NCBI RefSeq assembly: GCF_017115025.1
Contig: NZ_JABXKM010000313.1
Span: 1 to 39,883 of the forward strand
Source of the DNA: Nostoc sp. NOS(2021)
GTDB taxonomy: Bacteria; Cyanobacteriota; Cyanobacteriia; Cyanobacteriales; Nostocaceae
Reading direction: 5' to 3'
Length of the DNA stretch: 39,883 bases
The first letter of the stretch is position 1; every line of letters begins with the position of its first letter. This document shows, piece after piece, positions 32,183-39,883 of this stretch. The notes below the pieces were generated by a model. The model was not told where the DNA came from. It ran no database searches and saw only the letters and a list, made by a program, of their open reading frames with translations. The position numbers were made by a program, and so were the translations under genes.

Positions 32183-35032
32183 ATGGCTGAAGAACGGAGT
32201 TTTCAAGGCGATGGTAGCGATGCCTACGGCGGTAAACTACGCCTCCCACCACAAAATATTGAGGCGGAAGAAGCGATTTTGGGGGGTATTTTGCTAGATC
32301 CAGAAGCGATTAGTCGAGTTAGCGATCGCCTCCTTCCAGAAGCTTTTTACATTAGCGCTCACAAAGATATTTATCAAGCATCTGTGAGGCTCCATGCTCA
32401 AGGTAAAGCCACAGACTTGCTATCGGTAACAAGTTGGCTGACTGACCATGATATCCTTGCCCGTATTGGTGGCAGAAATAAATTAGCAACTCTGGTAGAC
32501 CGTACAGTGTCAGCAGTTAACATCGATGCCTTAGCAGGGTTAGTGATGGACAAATATCTGCGGCGGCGCTTAATTAAAGCTGGCAATGAAATTGTACATC
32601 TTGGTTACGAGACAGAAACTGAATTACCACAGGTTTTAGATCAGGCAGAACAGAAAGTATTCGGCGTTACTCAAGAACGTCCCCAATCGGGTTTAGTTCA
32701 CATTTCTGATACTCTAATTAATAATTTCCAGGATATTGAGGATCGAAATCAAGGCATTGCCTTACCTGGGATTCCCTGCGGATTTTACGATTTAGATGCC
32801 ATGACCAGCGGCTTTCAGCGTTCTGATTTGATTATTGTCGCTGGTAGGCCATCAATGGGGAAATGCCTAAGCTTTGATTCAGAAATTGTCCTTGGAGATG
32901 GACAGATTGCCACAATCGAAGAATTGTATAACCAACGTCATGGCTCATTATTGACGTTAAACAACGACTGGAAATTTATCCTTACCCAACCGTCTGCATT
33001 TGTAGATGATGGTATCAAGCCAGTTTTTCGTGTCACTACTCGCTTGGGTCGTTCGATTGAAACCACAATCACTCATCCCTATTTAACTATTAGAGGCTGG
33101 CAAAGATTAGAACATTTGAAAGTGGGTGATAAAATTGCTGTCCCGCGAAAAATAGATGTATTTGGTACAAAAACCATCCGTGAGTGCGAAGTCAAGTTAT
33201 TAGCTTATTTAATTGGCGATGGCGGATTAACTAACTGCACTCCACGATTTACAAATGCGAATCCATTACTGCAAGCCGATTTTTTGCAAGCAGTTGCGGA
33301 TTTTGGTGGTTTAAAAGGGCGTTGGGAAACTTCTCAAGGAAAACGCACACCATCACTTTGTGTTCGAGGAGATTTAGAATTTATTGCTATTCAAAGACAG
33401 ATTTTTGCTGAAAGTTTTAAACTAGCGATTCAATCGCAGTCATTGACAGGAAAAGAAATAAGTCAATTAGTGGGAGTCAGCCCTACTTTACTTTGCGCTT
33501 GGAAGCAAGGAGAGTGTGTACCAAATTTAGAAACTTTTGAGCTATTATGCGAAATTTTACAATTAGAGTCAGAAGAGTTTGTCTCTCATGGTATGAAGAG
33601 CATGAGCAAATCTCGGAAAAATTCTCTGACACTTTGGTTAGAAGAATTAGGTTTGTGGGGCAAAGATGCTCATTCTAAAACTATCCCAAACATCGTTTTT
33701 AAATTAGAGCGATCGCAAATAGCCTTATTCCTTAATCGAGTATGGGCTACAGATGGATGGGCTACGCTGCTTACTAGCGGCCAATCACAGTTAGGGTATG
33801 GAACAGTCAGCCATAAATTAGCAAGGCAAATCCAACATCTTTTATTAAGATTTGGTATCATCGCCTCTCTTAGAAAGCGGTCTGTCAAGTATAACAACAC
33901 CCGCAGAACAGCGTGGCAATTAGATATTACTGATGCCTTATCTATCAAAACTTTTATCGCAGAAATAGGTATCTTTAGTAAAGAAGAAGCAATAGCAAAA
34001 GTTGCAGATGCAATATCTCAAAAGAGATATCAAACTAATTGTGACTTGATACCTGTAGATATTTGGGAACAAATAGCAGCAGCAAAAGGGAATGAAACTT
34101 GGAGTAGTTTAGCTAGAATTGCAGGGATTCAAGGGCCAACGAATATGCATGTTGGTAAACGTGCCTTAAAGCGGGAAAGACTTTGGATACTAGCCACAGC
34201 TTTAGATAATTTACCACTTCAACAGTTAGCAACCAGTGATGTTTATTGGGATGAAATAGTTGCGATTGAGTCGGTGGGTAACAAGCAAGTTTATGACTTA
34301 ACAATTCCAGAAACACACAATTTTGTTGCAAATGATATTTGTGTTCACAATACAGCATTTTGCTTAAACCTAGCTCATAACATCGCCGCTTCTTATAAAT
34401 TACCAGTTGCTATTTTCAGCTTGGAAATGTCAAAAGAGCAACTGACGCAACGGTTATTAGCTAGCGAAGCGCAAATTGAAAGTAGTTATCTGCGGACTGG
34501 CCGCCTCAGTCAAACACAATGGGAACCTTTAAGCCGTGCTATTGGTATCCTTTCCGAGATACCGATTTATATTGACGACACGCCGAATATTACCTGTACT
34601 CAAATACGTAGTCAGGCAAGAAGACTGCAAGCTGAACTTGGTACTGAATTAGGATTAATTGTAATAGATTACTTGCAATTGATGGAAGGAGCAGGCGATA
34701 ATCGCGTACAAGAATTATCAAAAATTACGCGTCAACTCAAAGGTTTAGCGCGTGAATTATCTGTACCAATTATTGCTTTATCTCAGTTGAGTCGAGGGGT
34801 GGAAGCACGCACTAACAAGCGTCCGATGTTATCAGATTTGAGAGAATCTGGTTCGATCGAACAAGACGCAGATTTAGTAATAATGTTGTACCGCGATGAA
34901 TATTACTCGCCCGATACTCCCGATCGCGGCATTGCTGAAGTGATTATAGCTAAACATCGCAACGGGCCTACAGGTACTGCGAAACTTTTGTTCAATCCAC
35001 AATTTACAAAGTTTCAAAATTTAAAAATTTAG
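32183..35032 (+). CDS. dnaB: Replicative DNA helicase DnaB, interrupted by an intein
   Basis: The 949-residue precursor would splice to a 453-residue helicase, the normal size. Exteins: N-domain (PPQNIEAEEAILGGILLDPEAI), linker, then RecA-like ATPase. Walker A is GRPSMGK-T, split between Lys227 and Thr724. After the intein come FSLEMSKEQLTQRLL, Walker B LIVIDYLQLM, and SQLSRGVEARTNKRPMLSDLRESGSIEQDAD. DnaB unwinds DNA as a hexamer at the replication fork. Because the insertion splits the ATP-binding loop, helicase activity requires splicing. ATG 32183 follows two palindromes; no strong Shine-Dalgarno is seen. Confidence 0.95.
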   Translation: MAEERSFQGDGSDAYGGKLRLPPQNIEAEEAILGGILLDPEAISRVSDRLLPEAFYISAHKDIYQASVRLHAQGKATDLLSVTSWLTDHDILARIGGRNKLATLVDRTVSAVNIDALAGLVMDKYLRRRLIKAGNEIVHLGYETETELPQVLDQAEQKVFGVTQERPQSGLVHISDTLINNFQDIEDRNQGIALPGIPCGFYDLDAMTSGFQRSDLIIVAGRPSMGKCLSFDSEIVLGDGQIATIEELYNQRHGSLLTLNNDWKFILTQPSAFVDDGIKPVFRVTTRLGRSIETTITHPYLTIRGWQRLEHLKVGDKIAVPRKIDVFGTKTIRECEVKLLAYLIGDGGLTNCTPRFTNANPLLQADFLQAVADFGGLKGRWETSQGKRTPSLCVRGDLEFIAIQRQIFAESFKLAIQSQSLTGKEISQLVGVSPTLLCAWKQGECVPNLETFELLCEILQLESEEFVSHGMKSMSKSRKNSLTLWLEELGLWGKDAHSKTIPNIVFKLERSQIALFLNRVWATDGWATLLTSGQSQLGYGTVSHKLARQIQHLLLRFGIIASLRKRSVKYNNTRRTAWQLDITDALSIKTFIAEIGIFSKEEAIAKVADAISQKRYQTNCDLIPVDIWEQIAAAKGNETWSSLARIAGIQGPTNMHVGKRALKRERLWILATALDNLPLQQLATSDVYWDEIVAIESVGNKQVYDLTIPETHNFVANDICVHNTAFCLNLAHNIAASYKLPVAIFSLEMSKEQLTQRLLASEAQIESSYLRTGRLSQTQWEPLSRAIGILSEIPIYIDDTPNITCTQIRSQARRLQAELGTELGLIVIDYLQLMEGAGDNRVQELSKITRQLKGLARELSVPIIALSQLSRGVEARTNKRPMLSDLRESGSIEQDADLVIMLYRDEYYSPDTPDRGIAEVIIAKHRNGPTGTAKLLFNPQFTKFQNLKI
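32864..34351 (+). mobile_element. Intein with LAGLIDADG homing endonuclease and extra HTH, in DnaB
   Basis: 496 residues (Cys228 to Asn723 of the precursor). Splicing elements: N-terminal Cys in CLSFDSEIVLGDG, block B TITHPYL (Thr295, His298), C-terminal VYDLTIPETHNFVANDICVHN with penultimate His722 and Asn723, and a Thr724 +1 nucleophile. The endonuclease has two LAGLIDADG-like helices: LLAYLIGDGG (Asp346) and LFLNRVWATDGWA (Asp524). Between them lies a Cro/C1-type helix-turn-helix (GKEISQLVGVSPTLLCAWKQG, about 423-443). All catalytic residues look intact, so it should splice and could home. Confidence 0.92.
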
Positions 35033-35077
35033 CAATTGAATTGGGGATTGGGATTGGGAACTGAGGATCGGGAGAAG

Positions 35078-35112
35078 CCAATGCCCCATGTCCAATGCCC
35101 AATGCCCCAATT
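35078..35112. repeat. Degenerate heptamer repeat between dnaB and the FKBP gene
   Basis: CCAATGC/CCCATGT-type units lie between the convergent ends of dnaB and the FKBP gene, reaching to within 2 bases of the FKBP stop. Confidence 0.7.
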
Positions 35113-35113
35113 C

Positions 35114-35635
35114 CTATTTAACTCCCAGCAATTCCACTTCAAAAATTAGAGTGGCATTGGGTGGAATCACGCCACCAGCACCACGAGCGCCATAGCCTAA
35201 GTCTGGGGGGATGATTAACTTACGAAGACCGCCTACTTTCATGGTGATAACTCCTTCATCCCAACCTTTGATTACCTGTCCAACGCTAATTTTAAAGCTG
35301 AATGGTTGACCGCGATCGCGTGAACTATCAAACTTAGTACCATCTTCTAAAGTACCGACATAGTGAACTTCAACCGTTTGTCCAGGTTGAGGAGTCGCCC
35401 CAGTCCCCTCTTTTAACTCGACATACTTTAATCCTGAGGGGGTAGTTACGACATTAGCATCAGACATAGTATTGCTCGCAATTAGAGTATTATTTTCAGT
35501 TACAGTTGTGGGCGCTGGCGGCGTTTGGGTTAACTGGGCAGCAATGGCAGTATTCTGTTTACTGCCTACTTGCCCCACAACTAATAGCACAACACACACC
35601 AGCATGAACGCCACGCTGAGGAAAATTGGTTTCAA
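35114..35635 (-). CDS. FKBP-type peptidyl-prolyl isomerase, secreted or membrane-anchored
   Basis: 173 residues. An N-terminal hydrophobic segment ([19 protein letters not shown], about 5-23) acts as signal anchor or signal peptide, followed by a Thr/Pro-rich linker and a complete FKBP domain (about 64-173) with Tyr92, [13 protein letters not shown] (Asp103), VIKGWDEG (121-128), [13 protein letters not shown] and [14 protein letters not shown]. It catalyses proline cis-trans isomerisation in the periplasm or thylakoid lumen. The start is TTG 35635, supported by AAGGAG 8 bases upstream and by the complete hydrophobic segment; the next in-frame ATG would truncate it. Confidence 0.92.
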   Translation of the reverse strand: MKPIFLSVAFMLVCVVLLVVGQVGSKQNTAIAAQLTQTPPAPTTVTENNTLIASNTMSDANVVTTPSGLKYVELKEGTGATPQPGQTVEVHYVGTLEDGTKFDSSRDRGQPFSFKISVGQVIKGWDEGVITMKVGGLRKLIIPPDLGYGARGAGGVIPPNATLIFEVELLGVK

Positions 35636-35713
35636 AATCAGTTCTCCTTACTTAGGTATCCTGGCAAAAACATTACCAACAGGACACAATTAGTTTAAAT
35701 CAGAAAGGGCATT

Positions 35714-36037
35714 CTAACGCCAAAGCTTATTTTCCATATCGCGCACTTGACGCTCTAAACGGTCAATTCTACCCCGCAGTTCGTCCACTTCCGACTGGCG
35801 AGCTACCCCCAAATCCTGCATCATATTTCGCATTTGCCGTTGCATTTGGACATCGAAGTTTCCCTGTTCCGACTTTAACTGCTGGGCAATATCATCTATT
35901 ACCGCCTTGGCTTGCTCAGGATTGAGCTTACCGTCTTTAACTAAATCATCGCCGACTTGTCGCAGTTTTTCTGCTACTAAAGAGGTTGTGCCAAGACCCA
36001 CCATCATTAGCTGTTGCAACCAGTTGTTGTTGTCCAT
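35714..36037 (-). CDS. Small coiled-coil, phasin-like protein
   Basis: 107 residues: an N-terminal amphipathic part (WLQQLMMVGLGTTSLVAEKLRQVGDDLVKDGKLNPEQAKAVIDDIAQQLK) and a C-terminal heptad coiled coil (VDELRGRIDRLERQVRDMENKL). This plan resembles phasin/PhaF-like or poly-granule-associated proteins and is common in cyanobacteria, but the similarity is general. AGGAAGGGAG lies directly upstream of the ATG. It lies 78 bases before the FKBP gene on the same strand, and the two may be co-transcribed. Confidence 0.7.
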   Translation of the reverse strand: MDNNNWLQQLMMVGLGTTSLVAEKLRQVGDDLVKDGKLNPEQAKAVIDDIAQQLKSEQGNFDVQMQRQMRNMMQDLGVARQSEVDELRGRIDRLERQVRDMENKLWR

Positions 36038-36169
36038 ACTCCCTTCCTCTTACTTATTAACCAGCCGACCCTTGCTCCTGAGTGTAGGCAATCAAGCTAT
36101 GCTGAAAGCGTAGTTATTCTAGCCTACAGCTCTATTTTGGCAAATTAGCAAGCAGAGGGTTCAAAGGGC

Positions 36170-36473
36170 GTGGTTATAGAAATCCTCAAGTTTAAGGTTG
36201 CCCCGAATTTACGCGAAGATTTTATCCAGAAGGACGCACAAACTTGGACAACAGCGCTGCCTGAGTATCCTGGATTTCTTAGTAAAGAGGTTTAGATCAG
36301 CTCTAATGAACCACACAGAAGTTATCTCATTGGGCTACGCTGGAGCAGTGAAAAGCCTACCCCAAGCAGATTTGCAGACTATTGAAGACAAATTCATTCC
36401 AGCACTGGGAGAATCCGATTCAATAGTGGAGTCAGCAAAGTATCAAGTACGGAAATTCCCCATTTGTAGGTGA
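36170..36473 (+). pseudogene. Decayed TIGR03792-type (ABM-fold) gene
   Basis: From GTG 36170 the sequence encodes VIEILKFKVAPNLREDFIQK and WTTALPEYPGFLSKEV, then stops at TAG 36293-36295 where the family has Trp (KEVW). Reading through gives ISSNEPHRSYLIGLRWSSE. The rest of the family match, SLPQADLQTIEDKFIPALGE to SAKYQVRKFP, continues in another frame up to 36473. So there is at least one nonsense change and one frameshift, the latter consistent with a small deletion after the GLRWSSE segment. I recall intact cyanobacterial members as about 100-residue alpha/beta-barrel proteins of unknown role. It was assigned by eye from memory of the family. Confidence 0.7.
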
Positions 36474-36549
36474 AAGATTACTCTCAACTCGTAGGGATGC
36501 ATAGCTGTGCGTTGGTGTCTCCATTTTTCAAAGTAGGGAAAAGTTAAAT

Positions 36550-36954
36550 TTATGCACGCCATTTCTGAAAGGCTATCTCGTAATCCTCTGTTTTAGTCTG
36601 ATAAACACTCCACCAATGAAAAAATAGTCCTAACCCCCATCCTAATACTGGGAAGATAGCCCAAAAATAACTAGGACTAGTGATTAAATTCAAGAGAATG
36701 AGGAATAAATTCACCGCTAGGAAGGAAACAAAGTGTGCCCAAAAGGCTCTGCGTCGAAAAGTATTAAATGTGCGTCGCGAACCTTCCTCTTCTTGTTGAG
36801 CTAACCACTTTTGTTCAGTTGTTTCCAGAATATTAGAAGAAATACCTAAATCAGATGCCATTTCTACAAGCTGTTCTCGTGAAAATTCACCTTCCTGTTT
36901 ACGAGTGAGTGCTATTTGAAGGATTTGTTGCACATCTTCGGAATCGTAAGTCAT
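36550..36954 (-). CDS. 2TM domain-containing protein
   Basis: 134 residues. An N-terminal helical region of about 60 residues (DVQQILQIALTRKQEGEFSREQLVEMASDLGISSNIL, similar to short SHOCT/HTH-like oligomerisation motifs) precedes a basic stretch and two transmembrane helices (about 74-92 and 97-113) followed by WWSVYQTKTEDYEIAFQKW. This is the layout of the 2TM family, whose role is unknown. It stands alone, with no clear ribosome site. Confidence 0.8.
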   Translation of the reverse strand: MTYDSEDVQQILQIALTRKQEGEFSREQLVEMASDLGISSNILETTEQKWLAQQEEEGSRRTFNTFRRRAFWAHFVSFLAVNLFLILLNLITSPSYFWAIFPVLGWGLGLFFHWWSVYQTKTEDYEIAFQKWRA

Positions 36955-37558
36955 TTTAATTACCTTATAAGTTTGTGTGTAAATGCGCTTTTGATTTCAC
37001 GAAATTTTCGATAGGCTTCGTTCAATTCAGTTAGCGAATGCCTCCACATTTTGCACCCAATACTTAGTGATATTCACAACCTTATTATTTTCTCACAAGC
37101 GATTTAGGGCTACTGTATTTGTCAATACCTCTATATTGCTTTTATGACAATGCCCTAAGCTCGACTTTATCCATTTTCGCAAACCGTGATTCCCCAAAGG
37201 AGCATGACGAAAGCAAGCGATCGTAAAACAGGGTGGGTTCTCCCTGGAAATGCGATCAACTAGGCTCTGCCTCCCGTCAAACCAGGAGGCAGAGCCGGAC
37301 ACAAGAGCATTACAAGGCTAGAGCCTTGTAACGAAAGGTAATTCACAGTTGGTTGTCTCTGTCAATGCGTAAGTCCTAAATTCTTTAATCCCAAATCTAA
37401 AATTAAATGACAGAGCCAATGACTTGATTGCTCTTTTCAATCTAAAATCTAAAATCTAAAATCCAAAATTGTCTGACACGCATGACAGATGTACGCCCCT
37501 AACTAGGTATCTGTACCAGGTATTTCATGAAATGGTATAACACCAAGGGTATTGAGTT
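36955..37558. other. Gene-free region with two perfect hairpins, a MITE half-site and heptamers
   Basis: GGCTCTGCCTCC (37263-37274) pairs perfectly with 37285-37296. TACAAGGCT (37311-37319) pairs with 37322-37330 around AG. TGCGTAAGTCCT, the end of the element at 30080-30169, occurs once near 37366. TCTAAAA heptamers lie at 37441-37468. A 69-codon minus-strand ORF across 37093-37302 has no support and runs through the hairpins. Confidence 0.6.
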
Positions 37559-39793
37559 CTAAGGCACCTCAATGGGAATCAAAGCATTTTCTGGCAAATA
37601 GTTGCAAAAACGCCCTTCATCTGCAAGCACTAAAATCAGGCGCAGGGGATAATCTGGGGGAACTTGCAAGTCTGCCCACGGTACTGCCAACTCTAAACAA
37701 CTATTTATTGCTACTTGAGCGCGACTGAAACGGGGATGCCATTGATGATTGTCTCCAGCTTCCCGAAACTGAATCGATTGCGTCAACAAGTTAACTTCCA
37801 GAAGATGGTGGAAAAGGTAATTAAGTGGGGCTGCATCTGGTACATCTGCCAAGGGAACTGGGCTGTTGACCATTGTTTTTTCTGGATAAAACCACAGCAA
37901 ATTCAATTCTGCTGGCAAATCTCGCCCTGGTGCAGCGCCACTTTTAAAGTCCAGCCGCAAATAGAAATTCAGGTGATCCACCCCATACCAAAGTCGCTGG
38001 ATGACACTGCTATTGTGCATTGTCCCTCGCGCCCCACCTATTTCTATGCGTCCAGCTTTGTCCCAATCTTGTTCATCACCTTTACCATCGATGATGGGAT
38101 GAATAAACCCTTGTGGGGTGTGGTTTGTCTGTGCTGCATGGTTTTCCACTGGTTGCTTGAGATAGGGCGGTACAGGTTCATTTAATGCCTTGTAAATACC
38201 AAACAAGTGTTCTCGAAACAATCGGTCAAAGATGGCATCCTGATTTGAAGAGTGTCCTGCACCAAACCACCAAAACCAGTCGGAACCCTCTGCGGCATAC
38301 AATGCTTCCCACGCTTCTGGATTGTTTTCTTCCGTCGCTTCGGGATGACTTGCAAGCATAATCCTGGCTGCTGTCAGATAATCCCAAGCACGATTTTTGG
38401 CGGGATCGCCGATCCAAGTGGTGAAGTTGCCATCCACCCAAGAACCACTATGTAGTTGCTCTCCGGGAATGGTGGCTGTAGCTGGAAATTCTTCAATAAA
38501 TTCGGAGACGGTGACGAGTTTGAGGTGGGGTTCATCGCTTAAGCTTTGATACAAAGCTTCTAGAAAGGGTTTGCCGTCTTGGGGATAAAATTCCCAGCAA
38601 TTCTCCCCATCCAAGGCAATGGTAACTAGCCAAGGTTGTTCACTTTGACTGTCTCTTTGCATTTTAGCGATCGCTTGCAAATGTCCTACTAAATCCGCTG
38701 CTGCCTGTTTTGCTGGCATTGCACTATAAGTAAAGCCAATCAAATCTGATAATCTGTGGTCACGAAACACAATTGACAAATCACCCTCTGCTGTTTGCAG
38801 GCGATAGGGTTGGTACAACAATTCTGGTTGCTGCACATTCCCCGCCCCATCCCGATGGAAAAAGTGTTTCAGCGTCCACCCTAAGACGGCTTCATCTGAG
38901 CATATCCACTTAAATCCTTGGTTAATAATGTGTGGAAGTACCGCCGGACTTACTGACTGTTCCGAAGGCCACAAACCACGAGGTATCTGTCCAAAGCGTT
39001 CTTTATAAAAGTCCCAAGCTTTTCGCAAGTGGCGGGGAATATCTTCTGCCCACTGAAATTGCTGGTTAGGTAGTGTCATATTGGGCACAGCTACCCGACC
39101 GGAGTTAGTATCAGCTAGCAAGGGTAAAATCGGGTGGGTGTAAGGCGTGGTGGTAACTTCTAGCTGCCCCGCCTCCTGCATTTTTCGATGTTGGGGGATA
39201 ATGCGGCTGAGGATTTGTCGCTGTTTGGAATAAATGCGCTGGCGATCGCTTAAAGTAAAATTCCGACCCTGTTTTAACCAAGCAGCAATTTCCGGGTCAT
39301 CCCAAAACAACGGATCGATCCAAGCCAAATTGTGCCAAGCTAGCAAATCACCATAATCTGGCAATTCCCAATTTGCCAAACACCAAGCTTGCCCTTTTTC
39401 CTGCCTTTGCTGGTACAACTGGGCATAGCGGGGATGAGGATCAATCAGGGTATGGTGATTGGCATCGAAAAAGTGTTGGATAATGAATTCGCGCTGTTGC
39501 TGGTTGAGTTGTTCATCTGGTGTCAAGCTGGCTGTGAGGTAAGGGTCAAAAGCAGTGCCAGCAATATAATCTTCAAGTTGCAATATCAGCGATGGAACTA
39601 AATTCACCGTTTGGTGTAACTTAGGATACCGCTCTAAGAGCAATACCAAATCCAAATAATCTTTAGTCCCATGCAAACGTACCCAAGGTAGACGGTACTG
39701 CTGACTAGGAGATAGAGAAACGCCGCTGCCAGGAGATTTGTACAGCGGCTGATGTTGATGCCAGATAAAAGCGATGTAGAGAGGATGGGACAT
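37559..39793 (-). CDS. Glycoside hydrolase family 57 protein
   Basis: 744 residues. The N-terminal GH57 barrel is marked by IAFIWHQHQPLY (HQHQP 12-16), the nucleophile region GLWPSEQSVSP (Glu278), the conserved SDEAVLGW stretch and the acid/base region TIALDGENCWEFY (Asp395). Residues 430-560 form the helical domain of GH57 (SWVDGNFTTWIGDPAKNRAWDYL), and about 560-744 a DOMON-like beta domain (GKGDEQDWDKAGRIEIGG, LNFYLRLDF). GH57 enzymes are amylases, branching enzymes or pullulanases acting on alpha-glucans, so a role in glycogen metabolism is likely but the specificity is not readable. No signal peptide is seen. Confidence 0.9.
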   Translation of the reverse strand: MSHPLYIAFIWHQHQPLYKSPGSGVSLSPSQQYRLPWVRLHGTKDYLDLVLLLERYPKLHQTVNLVPSLILQLEDYIAGTAFDPYLTASLTPDEQLNQQQREFIIQHFFDANHHTLIDPHPRYAQLYQQRQEKGQAWCLANWELPDYGDLLAWHNLAWIDPLFWDDPEIAAWLKQGRNFTLSDRQRIYSKQRQILSRIIPQHRKMQEAGQLEVTTTPYTHPILPLLADTNSGRVAVPNMTLPNQQFQWAEDIPRHLRKAWDFYKERFGQIPRGLWPSEQSVSPAVLPHIINQGFKWICSDEAVLGWTLKHFFHRDGAGNVQQPELLYQPYRLQTAEGDLSIVFRDHRLSDLIGFTYSAMPAKQAAADLVGHLQAIAKMQRDSQSEQPWLVTIALDGENCWEFYPQDGKPFLEALYQSLSDEPHLKLVTVSEFIEEFPATATIPGEQLHSGSWVDGNFTTWIGDPAKNRAWDYLTAARIMLASHPEATEENNPEAWEALYAAEGSDWFWWFGAGHSSNQDAIFDRLFREHLFGIYKALNEPVPPYLKQPVENHAAQTNHTPQGFIHPIIDGKGDEQDWDKAGRIEIGGARGTMHNSSVIQRLWYGVDHLNFYLRLDFKSGAAPGRDLPAELNLLWFYPEKTMVNSPVPLADVPDAAPLNYLFHHLLEVNLLTQSIQFREAGDNHQWHPRFSRAQVAINSCLELAVPWADLQVPPDYPLRLILVLADEGRFCNYLPENALIPIEVP

Positions 39794-39883
39794 AGTGAGT
39801 AATTAGGGGTTAGGAATTGGGGATTAGAAATTAGGGATTAGGTATTAATGATAAATTATGAATCAAAAAATCCATTCTTCCCC
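39794..39883. repeat. Degenerate GGGATTA-type heptamers at the window end
   Basis: GGGGTTAGGAATTGGGGATTAG and GGGATTAGGTATTA-like units run through about 39802-39847, upstream of the GH57 gene. No other gene is seen before the window ends. Confidence 0.5.

Noticed and set aside
32864..34351. DnaB seen as two genes with a separate endonuclease gene between
   Set aside because: The frame is continuous, and intein splice motifs are intact at both junctions.
36198..36473. 91-codon ORF taken as an intact gene
   Set aside because: Its first third is out of frame with the recognisable TIGR03792-type sequence; it is the second half of a broken gene.
37093..37302. 69-codon minus-strand ORF in the 37-kb gap
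   Set aside because: It passes through perfect hairpins and repeat DNA and has no recognisable motif.
37715..38185. 156-codon plus-strand ORF
   Set aside because: It is antisense to the GH57 C-terminal domain; composition is that of a shadow frame.

Overview
The window reads as chromosome of a filamentous, Nostoc-like cyanobacterium. It starts in the last codons of a photosystem II D2 gene (psbD). It is full of GCGATCGC-type (HIP1) octamers, runs of 7-bp tandem repeats and small palindromic elements, and it carries cyanobacteria-typical families (SLH-OprB porin, DUF3352, GH57, tandem QueD-like protein, Uma2). From memory only, the order psbD - pterin dehydratase - porin matches a segment of Anabaena PCC 7120. 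No rRNA, tRNA, CRISPR array, prophage or intact transposase was found.

Layout. 1-600: end of psbD with its terminator, then a roughly 290-nt transcription unit with a plausible promoter, extensive secondary structure, a 23-codon ORF behind a perfect Shine-Dalgarno, and a very strong terminator. 600-3870: pterin-4a-carbinolamine dehydratase and an SLH/OprB porin, separated by palindromic elements. 4200-7700: Rrf2 regulator, cysteine synthase, J-domain protein, and a convergent membrane GTPase. 8166-14000: tandem QueD/PTPS protein, Uma2 nuclease-like protein, a PrsW-like protease overlapping a methyltransferase, and a DUF3352 protein. 14479-20076: M1 aminopeptidase with HEAT repeats, ABC1/UbiB kinase and a small membrane protein.

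20287-29970 is a minus-strand glycan cluster. In transcription order it holds a GT8-like enzyme, a GT4 enzyme, an ABC exporter with a C-terminal extension, a second GT4 enzyme, a GT10 (fucosyltransferase-like) enzyme and three tandem paralogous DxD proteins. Gene spacing from the exporter onward is an 8-bp overlap and then 3 to 31 bp. The set looks like a machine that builds and exports a surface glycan. The exporter ends in two tandem histidine-kinase dimerisation-like (HisKA) repeats with no ATPase domain: the first keeps the H-box histidine and the second has lost it. This is the most unusual protein in the window.

30471-39793: glyoxalase II, ribosomal protein bL9, replicative helicase DnaB interrupted in its P-loop by a 496-residue intein with a LAGLIDADG endonuclease and an extra HTH, an FKBP-type isomerase, a small coiled-coil protein, a decayed TIGR03792-type gene, a 2TM protein and a GH57 glycoside hydrolase. 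Intergenic space holds at least seven palindromic MITE-like elements from several families, a 25-bp dispersed repeat, and heptamer arrays that often touch gene ends. All functions are inferred by reading motifs; no database search was run.
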